From: Anagrus nilaparvatae
Taxonomy: Eukaryota; Arthropoda; Insecta; Hymenoptera; Mymaridae
Direction of reading: 5' to 3'
Assembly (NCBI GenBank): GCA_022575985.1
Contig: JAKSXM010000272.1
Coordinates: 21,944,501 to 22,008,500, forward strand
DNA: 64,000 nucleotides
This document shows positions 47,848-58,201 of the stretch, piece after piece; position 1 is the first letter of the stretch, and every line of letters begins with the position of its first letter. A program made the position numbers and the translations under genes. Under the pieces are notes generated by a model, which did not search any database, had not been told where the DNA came from, and saw nothing but the letters and a program-made list of their open reading frames with translations.

Positions 47848-49559
47848 TACTCCAGTCAAAATACGGGGGGGGGTTGTATTGTTTCTGGCCACCACCAGAT
47901 TTGGTCTACTATAGGTTTTTTGGGTCGCTGAACACGAAAATCGGGGTCTTTTCTATGAGAAACTGGGGCTTGACCCTTAAATTGGGCAAAACTTGCCCTA
48001 AAAAGGGCATTTTTGACAAATTCACTCTAAGCCTTTGAAATTCGGTATACGGGGGTTTTTTGGGTCGCTAATTACGAATATTCAATTATTTTTTATGAAA
48101 AATTATACCTTTGCCCTTAAATTTGCCCAAACTAGCCCCTAAAAGGGCATTTTTGCTACATTCAGTCCAGCCCTCTAAAATTTGGTATACGGGGGTTTTT
48201 TAGGTCGCTGATAACGAATATTTAATTATTTTTAATGAAAAATTATACATTTGCCCTTAAATTGGCCCAAATTAGCCCTAAAAAGGGCATTCTTGCTACA
48301 TTCAGTCCAGCCCTCTAAAATTTGGTATACGGGTGTTTTTTGGGTCGTTGATCACGAAAATCGAGGTCTTTTCTATGAGAAATTGGAGCTTGACTCTTAT
48401 ATTGGGCTAAACTTGCCCTAAAAAGGGCATTTTTGCTGCATTCAGTCTAGGCCTTTTAAATTTGGTGTACGGGGGTTTTTTGTATCGCTAAACATAAATA
48501 TTAAGGTTTTTTTAATGAGAAATTAAACCATCACCCTTGAATTGGCTAAAACTTGCCCTAAAAAGGGCATTTTTGCTACATTCAGTTTAGGCTTTTGAAA
48601 TTTGGTGTACGGGGTTTTTGTTATCGCTAATCACGAATATGATGGTTTTTTAAATGAAAAATTAGACCATTACCCTTGAATTAACCAAAACTACCCCTGA
48701 AAAGGTTTAAAATTATTATTAGCTTATTAATATTGTAAATAAATAAATCATTAATTTTTATCTGAAACGATTTTTTATTCTTATTAAAACATTACAGGGT
48801 TTTCAAAAAATTAACAAAAAATCACAAGAAAGAAATATATTTTATGATATTTTTTCAAATATTATTATCTACAGATGATCAATAATTTTGCATTAAAAAA
48901 ACCAGAATATTCGTGATCAGCGACCTAAAAAACCCCCGTATACCAAATTTTAGAGGTGTGGACTGAATGTAGAAAAAATGCCCTTTTAGGGGCTAGTTTC
49001 GGCCAATTTAAGGGCAAAGGTATAATTTTTCATTAAAAATAATTAAATATTCGTTATCAGTGACCCAAAAAACCCCCGTATACCAAATTTTAGAGGGCTA
49101 GAGTGAATGTAGCAAGAATGCCCTTTTTAGGGCTAATTTGGGCCAATTTAAGGGCAAATGTATAATTTTTCATTAAAAATAATTAAATATTCGTTATCAG
49201 CGACCTAAAAAACCCCCGTATACCAAATTTTAGAGGGCTGGACTGAATGTAGCAAAAATGCCCTTTTAGGGGCTAGTTTGGGCAAATTTAAGGGCAAAGG
49301 TATAATTTTTCATAAAAAATAATTGAATATTCGTAATTAGCGACCCAAAAAACCCCCGTATACCAAATTTCAAAGGCTTAGAGTGAATTTGTCAAAAATG
49401 CCCTTTTTAGGGCAAGTTTTGCCCAATTTAAGGGTCAAGCCCCAGTTTCTCATAGAAAAGACCCCGATTTTCGTGTTCAGCGACCCAAAATACCTATAGT
49501 AGACCAAATCTGGTGGTGGCCAGAAACAATACAACCAAACCCGTATTTTGACTGGAGTA
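47848..49559. mobile_element. foldback element, subtype B, 3-bp target duplication
   Basis: Starts TACTCCAGTCAAAATACGGG and ends GACTGGAGTA, flanked by AAC at 47845-47847 and 49560-49562. The inverted arms (left to about 48700, right from about 48900) are arrays of modules of about 140 bp. The ends match the element at 4195-5644, as does the outer TTTTTTGGGTCGCTGAACAC block, but most module sequence differs (GCCCTAAAAAGGGC instead of ACCCC...GGGG). No protein is encoded. The clean 3-bp duplication and strong arm identity suggest a fairly recent insertion. Confidence 0.8.
47915..48710 (+). repeat. array of six 140-bp modules in the left arm
   Basis: Module starts (TTTTTTGGGTCGCTG or variants) are at 47915, 48056, 48196, 48336, 48476 and 48615, a regular period of 139-141 bp. 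Each has one CCCTTAAATTGG block, one GCCCTAAAAAGGGC hairpin and one GGTATACGGGGG end. Confidence 0.8.
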
Positions 49560-49606
49560 AACCATCTAGAATAAATTAATTATTGTTTAAGAGACTTATA
49601 AAACTA

Positions 49607-49645
49607 TAGCCTATGTTTGTCCGGTAATTTTTTCCGTCTTTTGCC
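49607..49645 (+). repeat. 39-bp block identical to 43884-43922
   Basis: It lies 47 bp beyond the right end of the foldback element. See the partner entry; the flanks do not match. Confidence 0.75.
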
Positions 49646-49649
49646 TAGA

Positions 49650-50740
49650 AATTTAAATTCAAGTTTTAAATAAAATATTAATATTAATTATTTTATGGAA
49701 CATTAAATCCACCATTGATAATTAAAAAACCAAAAAAAAATTTAAATACAAGTATAATGATATATTTTAATTATGAATTTATTTAGCGAAATATCCTATA
49801 TATTGTATTATATCAGTATGAAAATACAGTAATTATTTGTAATTATTAAAATTAGTAATTAAACTGTCGAGACTATAATATATTGTTCCCACATAAATTT
49901 ATAAAAATTTTTTTAGTTTTAAATTTTGAAAATAAAGATTGAAAAGTTTATTTAAAATTATTATTGCCAAATGCAAGCTAAATTTTTCTGGACACCTCAG
50001 ATAATAAATCATCCATAGTTATGAAACACTGGTTGTCTCAACCGGAATTCCAACTTTTTTTTTTTTTTGTTTTACATTATAAACGGTTTAAATAAATAAA
50101 TAAAATCCAGGTACTAAAACAAGAATTCCAGTTGGCGAAAGGTTTTTTTTTATCCAGTGTATTTTTATATTTTATAGTTTTTTTCTTTGATGATACTTTT
50201 TTTTATTAGTAATTTAATTTATTACATTTTTCTGTCTTAAAAAAAAAATAAAATTATAAAATTTCATTGTTAATTCGTGCGAAAAATTATTTTTATTTTA
50301 TATTATTAATTTTTATGAGTCAAGATTTATATTTATAATAAATTATTGATTTTTCATGACTATGTATAACTATAATATTTTTTTAAATAAAAAAATTATT
50401 TAAATTTCCTTATAAAGATAATTCTTGAAAAGAATTATTTTTAATAAGAAATTTATGCACATAATGGATTTACAATAATTTTTGAATTAAAGAGTCAGCA
50501 TGCTTTTCTTTGTTATTTACTTGTATGTATTTGGTACAAGAATATAAAAAACAAAGTTGAAAATGTTTATTTGTTTAAAAGAATACATGATAAATTTTTA
50601 TAATTTTTGGGGTTATAAATGCCTGAAATTTTAGATTTGGGAACTTTGGATTAATTTAATTTTAGAGGGAGATCTCGTGGAAAATTTTTCACTAAACTTT
50701 TTCAGTAACGAGTTACAGCTCCTAATTGCTCCTAAAAAAA
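49650..50740. other. spacer, no gene seen
   Basis: AT-rich with long T and A runs. No coding or repeat family recognised. Confidence 0.5.
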
Positions 50741-50744
50741 AGCT

Positions 50745-51015
50745 TATAACCGGTTTGTGTAAACATAACCAAAATTCATGGAACGTGTTTACTTACAGCT
50801 GAGTGATAACCCGGGTTATTCCAAGTCCCCAAATCGAAATTGATCTAGTCCCTAAACCTGAATTATTCTAAATCCCAAAATTGAAATTATTCTAAGTCTC
50901 GTTTGACCTCTCCCTCCTTAAACCGGACAAATTTGACCCCCCCCCCCTTTAATTTTCAAGTTCTTAAGGTACCCTCTGCCTATAAACATGTTCCATGTTA
51001 AAAGTTAATTATGCT
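50745..51015 (+). repeat. minisatellite-bearing dispersed repeat
   Basis: Begins near CATGGAACGTGTTTAC, has about four degenerate units related to CCCTAAATCGAAATTATTC, then a C-rich run (about 50937-50948) and ends CTATAAACATGTTCCATGTT. The same order is seen at 59230-59610. Confidence 0.6.
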
Positions 51016-51355
51016 CTAAAGTTTATAAAAAAATAATTGTAGATTTTTACTGAAAAGTAGCGAATAATTTCCCACAATAATATATTCATTTTATATAGTA
51101 AATTTACCTTATAAATTTATTTTTTACAACCGGAATTTACTGCGTAAAAGCTTATTTATTAACGACTGTAATTAAAAATATCGAAACTTTATCTGATTAT
51201 TATCAAAAAAACGTGGTTTTCTTTGTTTTAAAAGAAGATGATGAATTACATCAGAAGTTTCTGGATAAGCGAGTTGCATCAAAAATGGAACTTGAAAAAA
51301 TTGTGATTAAGCAATTATATGATTGTTTCTTTTAGCCAATAAGAAAGAAAAAAAA
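51016..51355. other. spacer, no gene seen
   Basis: AT-rich sequence leading into the GC-rich island. Confidence 0.45.
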
Positions 51356-51653
51356 AAAGATAAAATTATATGAGTTGTTCCTGGCACTCTGGCGAGCTCG
51401 GGCCCTCTCAGCCTTTCACATAGCCTTGCCACTCCGGCGAGCTCGGGCGCTCTTAGCCTTTCACTTAGCTTTGCCACGCAAACTTAGCTTCGCGGTGATT
51501 AGCATTGGTCTTTGCTCCCTTTGCTCTTGCGGCAGTAGCATTTCCTTTGCTATTGCCTTGGCTCCCTTTGCTCTTACGGCAGTAACATTTCTTTGCTATC
51601 GCCTTTGTTCCCTTACCTCATCGAATACTTGTGATTTTTCGTGTAAGGAACGT

Positions 51654-51669
51654 GGCCCTGAAAAGGGCC
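51654..51669 (-). ncRNA. histone mRNA-type 3' stem-loop, minus strand
   Basis: The minus strand reads GGCCCTTTTCAGGGCC, an exact fit to the animal histone stem-loop consensus GGYYYUUHUHARRRCC, followed by ACG. It lies 30 nt after a minus-strand ATG AGA CGT GGC start, so almost no coding region remains before it. Confidence 0.55.
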
Positions 51670-51701
51670 GATTGGGAAAATCCTCCCTTGCCACGTCTCA
51701 T
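51670..51701 (-). pseudogene. histone H2A/H4-like start, body deleted
   Basis: From ATG at 51701 the minus strand encodes MRRGKGG. Histones H2A and H4 begin M-S/T-GRGKGG, and the codons CGT GGC AAG GGA GG are typical of insect copies. The reading then runs directly into the stem-loop. It could be a deletion derivative of a histone gene. The match is short, so chance is possible. Confidence 0.35.
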
Positions 51702-51745
51702 AATTTTCACATTGTAAACTTCGTAACGAATTTGTCGCGCGCGCT

Positions 51746-51788
51746 CCAATCAGTGAACGAGCTCGAAGTCAGCGAAGGCTTATAAATA
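51746..51788 (+). promoter_or_regulatory. CCAAT and TATA box pair
   Basis: CCAAT at 51746-51750 and TATAAATA at 51781-51788, 31 bp apart, in the less AT-rich island, 445 bp upstream of the plus-strand stem-loop. This distance equals a normal core histone transcript length. Confidence 0.4.
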
Positions 51789-52232
51789 TAACCGCATATC
51801 TGGCCAAAGCAGCATTTGCTGTCCTGACTTCAGCCTTCACGCACGCGGCTACCTTGACGCCTTCGCTAAGCTGTGGATGAGATTGTTTGCTGGTTTGATT
51901 GTTGCTGATGTGCTTGGTGCACTTGGAGGAGTCCATGACTTTCGGACGTTAAATCCTCATTGAAGCAGCTCGTAAGCTGTGATTGATTGAATCGCTTGGT
52001 GCAATTTTCCGAGCTCGTAGGCTTGAAGAGGTGGACATTGATATTCCTGGCCAGGAGAAGTCACCTGAGCACTAGGTGCTCGCATGTTTGTAAGTTTTTG
52101 ATTTCTCTTTTGTATGTTTGTGTATGTATGTGTATTTGTGACCTTGATGATTTAATTTGTTGTATGTCTGTGATTTATTGATTTTGGAACGTGTGGCTGA
52201 GGCCACGCATCAAATGCAAAAAAAAAACCACC

Positions 52233-52248
52233 GGCCCTTTTTAGGGCC
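52233..52248 (+). ncRNA. histone mRNA-type 3' stem-loop, plus strand
   Basis: GGCCCTTTTTAGGGCC fits GGYYYUUHUHARRRCC exactly, is preceded by AACCACC and followed by ACATAA, both typical flanks. No histone reading frame is found upstream. Confidence 0.5.
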
Positions 52249-52489
52249 ACATAATACGTAAAAAATAAGATCAATAATTCAGAAAGCTTCTACTGAAAAT
52301 AACAATGATTATAGAATACAATATTAATAACTTCAAATGCCTATTTAATACAATTATACTTAAATAACTCAATAAATTATAAAAAAATTACAAACAAACA
52401 AACCAAAACGAACATAAAGATCTTTTTTTTTCCATAAAAGTAAATTTAAATTAAATCTATTGAACATCTTCCAATCGGTTATGCGTACT

Positions 52490-52868
52490 AAAAAATTTTT
52501 CAACTACTTCTCATCAAAAGATATCGATCTACAGTTTCGGAACTCGAAGGCCGCCATTGCCATTCCAGATAGGAAAATATTTACTCATGAGTCATGAAGT
52601 TCTGTTTACCACACATTGTTTACAGCATATTTCAGTAAAAGAAACTGCTAAAATACCCGGTTTCAAATATATTTGGCACAGCAGTGGTGACTTCCTGGTT
52701 AGATGGCAGGATGGGATGAAATCTCATGCTGTCAGAACAGTACCTGACTTATACAATATCTTACAGTCGCCAAGCAATTCTGCTTGCCATCACAAAATAC
52801 CCACTCAAACACATGCTTCCAGTCATCACCAACAAGAAATACCCAGGGATTCCAATACCTCTAAATGA
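52490..52868 (+). pseudogene. LINE ORF1, C-terminal part
   Basis: One frame reads FFNYFSSKDIDLQFRNSKAA and IAIPDRKIFTHES; the next frame continues ISVKETAKIPGFKYIWHSSG, FLVRWQDGMKS and VRTVPDLYNIL. This is the conserved C-terminal domain of LINE ORF1 proteins of the FP25K-like type (YIW...G.F..R, DL). One frameshift near 52590 separates the parts. Confidence 0.6.
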
Positions 52869-52884
52869 TTAGACAGCTCTGTAC

Positions 52885-53423
52885 AGGCAACAAAACCTAA
52901 GAAACCTATTCTGAAAGTAGGCTTTTTAAATGCCTCGTCCTTAAAAAATCATACGTGGCAGGTCCATGAATACCTCAATAATGACGATTCCTATCATGTA
53001 TTCAACATAGCTGAAACTAGACTAGGCTATAGCGTTAGTGATTATATAGTGAAAATTCCGGGCTACAGCGTTTTACGTCAGGACCGAAACACACATGGGG
53101 GCGGTATCCTAATTTACATTAGGGAAAACTTCAAGGCTAAAATCCTTTGTTTCTCAAAAACTGAGCAGTTTGGAAAACCCTTTAAACCAGAATACCTATT
53201 CTGTTGTGTTTGGGAAGGTAATTCCACCCCTACATTAATTGCAGCAGTATATCGTCCTCCTGATGTAAATATCAGGTCTGATGATAATTTCATTGGACTG
53301 TTACGCACTTATAGCTCTGACTATAGTCACAAGGTTATTACAGGTGATTGGAACGCCAATATGCTTGACTCAAATGAATCTGATACCAGGTTTTTAACCA
53401 ACTTTATGACGCACTCAAACTGA
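52885..53423 (+). pseudogene. LINE ORF2, APE endonuclease part
   Basis: The frame is open from about 52870 to a stop at 53423, with the motifs VGFLNASSLKNH, AETRLGYSVSDY, HGGGILIYIREN, AAVYRPPDVN and VITGDWNANM. Catalytic Glu (ETRL) and the GDWN motif remain. The frame is broken after residue NFMTHSN, before the reverse transcriptase. Confidence 0.7.
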
Positions 53424-55692
53424 TAAATACTGGAGCCTTACTTCGCTGAAAAAAAAAATAACACTTGGATTGATGTTATTTTTTAGGACAACTGAGACAC
53501 CGTTCTTAACTTTGACCGAACTCCATCAGCCTATGGAAATAGACATGACATTATTTCCGTTACCATTGACACGTTTTACCCAGAACCACCTGACATACCA
53601 GTGACTTAAAAAGCCATCAATAGTATCACAACGCACGACTTAAACCTACACTTACGTCAACTGGACTGGACTGTACTTTCACCTGTTGATGATGACCTTG
53701 ACATTGAACAAGGTCTGTCAGCTTTGACAACAAACCTGTAAAGCACAATTGACATATTGGCACCTGAAAAATAATCAAGCCTTAAAAAATCAAGTATCCC
53801 TGGCTAAATCCAAAGTTACGACTGTTAAAATCAAAACGTGACGCAACCAGTAGACGCTTTCACAGAACTGGCTCCAGCAGACTTCTCAATGAATTTCTGT
53901 CCCTTGCCAACTCTTACGAAGAAAAGTTCAAAATGGCTCGTTGTGCTTATATGCACAACCGTACTTGCAATACCCTTGATGATGGCAAAAACTTCTGGAA
54001 TGTAATGTGGAGTCCGGGACTCATTCCAAAAGTAAGTGATGCTCTTCATGGTTTTTCACCTGATGAGCTTAACACACACTTTTCAAACATCTCAATCTTT
54101 CCTGAAGATTCATCAGATTCTCTCAAAATTCTCAATGAAAGTTCTCCAAAAGGCTTTGTTTTCAGAAAAGTATCAAAAAATGATGTAGTTTTGGCTGTAT
54201 CTCATTTTAGATCTCAAACGAAAGGAAAATATGGCATTCTTTAAAGCATTGTTGCTAAGGCATTACCAACTATTGCTAGTTATCTAACTAAATTTTTCAA
54301 TGCCTCACTTACAAAAGGTATTTTTCCAATTGAATGGAAAAAGTCAGAGCAAATATTAGCTCTTAAAAAAGTTTCTATCCCATCTTCTCCTTCTGACTTC
54401 CGTTCCATAGCCTGCTAAGTTAAGCCTTCTCAAAAGTCCTTGAAAAACTTACTCATGACCAAGTCGTTTGCTTTTTAACTAAATCCAAAATATTAGACCC
54501 ATACCAAACAGGTTTTCGTAAACACCACAGTACTCAATCGGCTCTGATAAAGCTCACCGGTGATATACGTATGGGTAAAGAAAAAAAGCTAGCCACCCTG
54601 CTACTGCAATTTGATTTTTTAAAGGCTTTCCATCTAAGCTACTCATAAAGCTACAAGCTGTTGGCTTCTTCAAGTCATCCCCACACTGTTTCTGGTCATA
54701 TCTCTGTGGTTGGTCGGTTTGTGTAACATCTAAAACCTCAACTCCTGATTATCTCCTGATAATACAAATATTGGGATCAAAGGATTGACATCCTCAAGGA
54801 TCCGTCCTTGGCCCCCTACTGTTTTGCATATATATGAATTACTCAAAAGATTGTCTGGACGCAAGTACACTTACATTATTATATGCTGATGACCTCCAGA
54901 TATATGTCCAAGTACCAGCCCATCAAATTCTGCAGGGAATTACTATGCTCTCTGAGTCAGCAAAAATGGTAGCATCATGGATGGAAATCAATTGCTTGTT
55001 GCTAAAAACCAAAAATACCGAGGCAATAATATTTGGCTCCTCAAACACTCTAAAGCCCTTTATAGAACTCCAAAGACCAAAAATAATAGTTAACTATAAT
55101 GACGATAGTGTCCCATTTGTTGACAAAGTAACTAACCTTGGAGCACACTCAGCTCGCAACCCCAATTTCAACAAATCACTAAAAAAGGCAACAAGGTTCT
55201 TTATAGCCTTCAGATCATAAAACCCTGTACATCACAAGCACTGCGTAAACGCCTATAATAGGGTCGCTTGAGGTCCCGCACTTAGACTATTGTAACGCGG
55301 TTTACTCAGACTTATCCAATAAACTGAGTGCACAACTGCAAAGACTCTCAAATTCAGGCATACGGTAAATATTTGGTTTAAGAAGGCAAGAATACATCAT
55401 ACCATTTAGAAGAAGATTAAATTGTATGCGTAATGCAACTCAAACTAATTATTTTGCAGCCCTAACAATAGACAGACTAGTACACATGAAGGAGCCTTCA
55501 CTCCTTCTACAACTCTTTGAATCCTATAAACCATACAAACCTTCTCGTGGTCCTCGTAAGGATTTGAAGATGCCCATTTCAATAAAAACTGACTGGGTAG
55601 TATGCCCACTTTTGGAACAACATACCTCTATGTATTCGAGATCATCATTCCTACTCAATATTCAAGAGAAGTATAAGGCAATATATTTATAG
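53424..55692 (+). pseudogene. LINE ORF2, reverse transcriptase and C-terminal parts
   Basis: Fragments in different frames: VIDTFYPEPPDIPV-like linker near 53565, SSPSDFRSIAC (about 54390), then LDPYQTGFRKHHSTQSALIK (about 54500), LLLQFDF.KAFH with one stop (about 54600), LGPLL.CIYMNYS near 54815 and LYADDLQIYVQVP (54876-54915). The C-terminal part has LDYCNAVYSDLSNKLSAQLQ, FGLRRQEYI and a final 88-codon frame. The YADD catalytic motif is intact, but at least five lesions separate the parts. Confidence 0.7.
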
Positions 55693-55989
55693 GTCAGAGT
55701 TCATCTAATAATAATCACAAATTAAAGTATTGACTGCATGACCGATTGACTGAATTGACTTATTGACTAATTGTATTGAATAGATTGTTGTTATATATTC
55801 TCTCCTTAACACAGAGTTTTTACTAGTTTTATTATTTTATATTATATTCATTATTTTATTTTATTTTATTTTGCATTTTGTATTAAAATTTTATTGTACA
55901 TATTGTATGTATATATTAATTGGTGTTTAAAATACCTCCCAAAATAACTCTGATGTAAATTTACAACAACAATAAATAGCTTATATGCG

Positions 55990-56295
55990 AAAAATAGTTT
56001 TAAATTTACGAAAAAATGGGAAAATTACTTTTGGTTTAATACTTTTTCAAGATTTTTGAATGAAAAATTAAAATAAATAATGTACTTGAATAAAATGCTT
56101 GATAATACGAAAGCATCGAAATAAAATTTTTTTCTTTTTTAACGTAATGCTTAGCTTTTTATTCGGAAGTACTAGATTTTGGGAAGTCAATTTCTGGAAC
56201 CTGAAATCTAAAGTGAAATTTTTTTTTACATAATTTTTACCATAAAAAAATAAAAGACAGATTTTTTTATTTTAGTACATTGTACCTATTTTAAT
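55990..56295. other. spacer, no gene seen
   Basis: AT-rich, unassigned. Confidence 0.45.
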
Positions 56296-56300
56296 TCCTA

Positions 56301-56331
56301 TTAGAATAGCCGCGCGCTCTGCGCGCGCAGA
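56301..56331 (-). repeat. GC hairpin with CTAA, Helitron-end-like on the minus strand
   Basis: On the minus strand CTGCGCGCGCAGAGCGCGCGG folds into alternative hairpins, followed by CTATT and CTAA, then T. Such hairpin plus CTRR ends are known from Helitrons. No other Helitron feature is seen. Confidence 0.3.
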
Positions 56332-56373
56332 ATAATAACTCTTTTTTATAATTTCGTTATAAAATTAATTTAA

Positions 56374-58197
56374 TCCCTATGAAAAATTTTAACCATATTA
56401 TGGCCATAATTTATGGTAATGAGACATAAACTGGCTATCAATTATGGCTCTATTATGCCCATCTAGTTGACGCTAAATCATCATTTAAAAAAAATGATAT
56501 CTTCTTCTTATTGTATAAAATTATCATTTATACTCCTCCAAAGCCTATAGCAAACGTAAAAAACCTACAACTTGTTTCTAAAGACCATAAAAAATAAAAA
56601 AATTAAATTAGAAATGATTTTAGCGTTCGTAATATTTGTGTTTATAACATCATTACACAATATTCTGATAAAAAAAATTCTTGGAAAATTGATAAAAAAT
56701 TTTTCAATTATTTTCTATCAATAATGCTGATATTTACGATGTGAGTACACAGAATTCCAATTATCCGGAATCGTCGGGACATAGGAGTTGCCGGATAATC
56801 AAAAATGCCGGATTATCAAATGTTCATAAAACTCACATTATACTTAATATATAATCACTATATTGTTACAAACTCTACGTAAACTGTTGATTCAGGTTTT
56901 AAAAAACTAATAATTTTAAATTCTAACATAAGTTTCGAAAAAATTTTTTCTAATACTATTATAAAAAAAATTTCTCCTTCTAAGAGGTCAAAAAACGTAG
57001 GGTGATCGAAGCTGTTAATTTTGATAGGCTTTAAATTGATAAACATTAAAATTTTTTTTATATCAATTACAGGAAACACTAAAAATATCAAAAATCCTCC
57101 GAGGCAGGTCGAATTTCTCTCATTCGTATACTCAGAAGTTCAATAAAAAAATTTTAATTGCTTTTTTAAAAAGTAGAGATTGAAGCAACTATGACACATG
57201 TTTAAAAAAAAACTCAAATAAAATATTAATTAACACTACATAATAAACATAATTGAGTTACAAAGAGACTTTGAAGGCTACCAATGGTTTCTATAATTTA
57301 TGTCATTTTATTTTATTCTATTTACTTAACGGAAATATATTTTTATAAAAAAATTTTTTTTTCTATAAATATAAAAATAAAAAGAAAATTTAAAAAAAAT
57401 ACATATGAGCTTGATCCAAAAAAGTGCCGGATTATCAAATGTTCCGGTTTATTGGATGCCGGATAATTGGAATTCTGCTGTATTTAAAGGTATACCACGT
57501 TTAGTAATATAATAAAATGAATATTTTTCAGCTATAACGACTTTCGTTCGTGAATAGACCACTTAATTAATTACTTATAAAAAAATTAAGGTTTATATTT
57601 TTTAATTTTTAAATTAAAATAAAATAATCATTTAAATTTATTTGATACACAAATTTATTATTTTTAATAAAAATTGGATTTAAAATTATATTAAAAATTT
57701 CCAAAACATTTTTACACATTAATTTTTGAGTAAAAAAAGTTATAGGAGCAAACGTTCTTATATTTTTTTAAAAATATCTCAAAAATCATTTACAGAATAC
57801 AAAAAATATTAAGTTCTTGAAAATATATTTTTAAACTTTTTGTCAGTATTCAAAGCCAATGAAGCTCTTAAAAAAATACTGTCAATTTTATTAATAAAAG
57901 GTTAACAAAATATTGCACAATTCAATTCAATTTTTCTTATCAAAAGCCTATCATTTTTAGTGTTTAATTATTACATCTGTAAAGCCATGGATAAGTTTAA
58001 AAGACATAAAAGTAAAATTTGTAATAATAATACTGATTTAAAATTTGAAAATTATATTATTTTAAAAAAAGGTATGGCTAATTTTTACTTGCTACGGGCT
58101 TGTAAGGGGCATAGACGACGATTTTATGAAGAAAGGCAAACATCAATCAGATGGCCATAAATTATGGCCATATTATGGTAAAAACTTTACACAGGGG
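56374..58197. mobile_element. piggyBac-like non-autonomous element with TTAA duplication
   Basis: Flanked by TTAA at 56370-56373 and 58198-58201. Left end TCCCTATGAAAAATTTTAACC and inverse right end CCCCTGTGTAAAGTTTTTACC are related, and both are followed by a near-identical ATTATGGCCATAATTTATGG block. TTAA duplication and CCCT-type ends are features of piggyBac elements. No transposase is present. A pogo-like MITE (56748-57480) is inserted inside. Confidence 0.6.
56748..57480. mobile_element. pogo/Tigger-like MITE with TA duplication
   Basis: Terminal inverted repeats CAGAATTCCAATTATCCGG (left) and, read inversely, CAGCAGAATTCCAATTATCC (right) lie inside TA at 56746-56747 and 57481-57482. 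A second inverted GCCGGATTATCAAATGTTC block occurs just inside each end. Such ends are typical of pogo-type Tc1/mariner relatives. About 730 bp, no transposase. Confidence 0.65.
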
Positions 58198-58201
58198 TTA
58201 A

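Larger units (their letters stand above)
51360..52260. other. GC-rich island, possible relic of a divergent histone gene pair
   Basis: Composition differs strongly from both flanks. It holds two outward-facing histone-type 3' stem-loops (51654-51669 minus, 52233-52248 plus), a CCAAT and TATA pair between them, and on the minus strand a seven-codon histone-like start. At 51385-51480 and 51510-51605 there are two tandem duplications of about 47-48 bp whose minus-strand reading is Ala/Lys/Arg-rich (for example AARAKGAK). No intact histone fold is encoded. A divergent H2A/H2B-type arrangement would have such ends, but the body sequence does not match a histone in any frame I checked. Confidence 0.4.
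52460..55985 (+). mobile_element. decayed jockey-type LINE, plus strand
   Basis: ORF1 C-terminal region, then APE endonuclease, reverse transcriptase and C-terminal region in order, with many stops and frameshifts. The 3' end has TTATTTTATTTTATTTTGC-type runs and AATAAATAGC at about 55972. Its base composition is clearly less AT-rich than the surroundings. Its C-terminal signature is shared with the relic at 43930-44470. The 5' end is not defined and may abut the GC-rich island. Confidence 0.75.

Noticed and set aside
51375..51785. 136-codon plus-strand frame, Ala/Leu/Ser-rich with signal-peptide look
   Set aside because: It is antisense to the Ala/Lys-rich tandem duplications and overlaps a histone-type stem-loop, so it is probably a by-product of GC-rich repeats.
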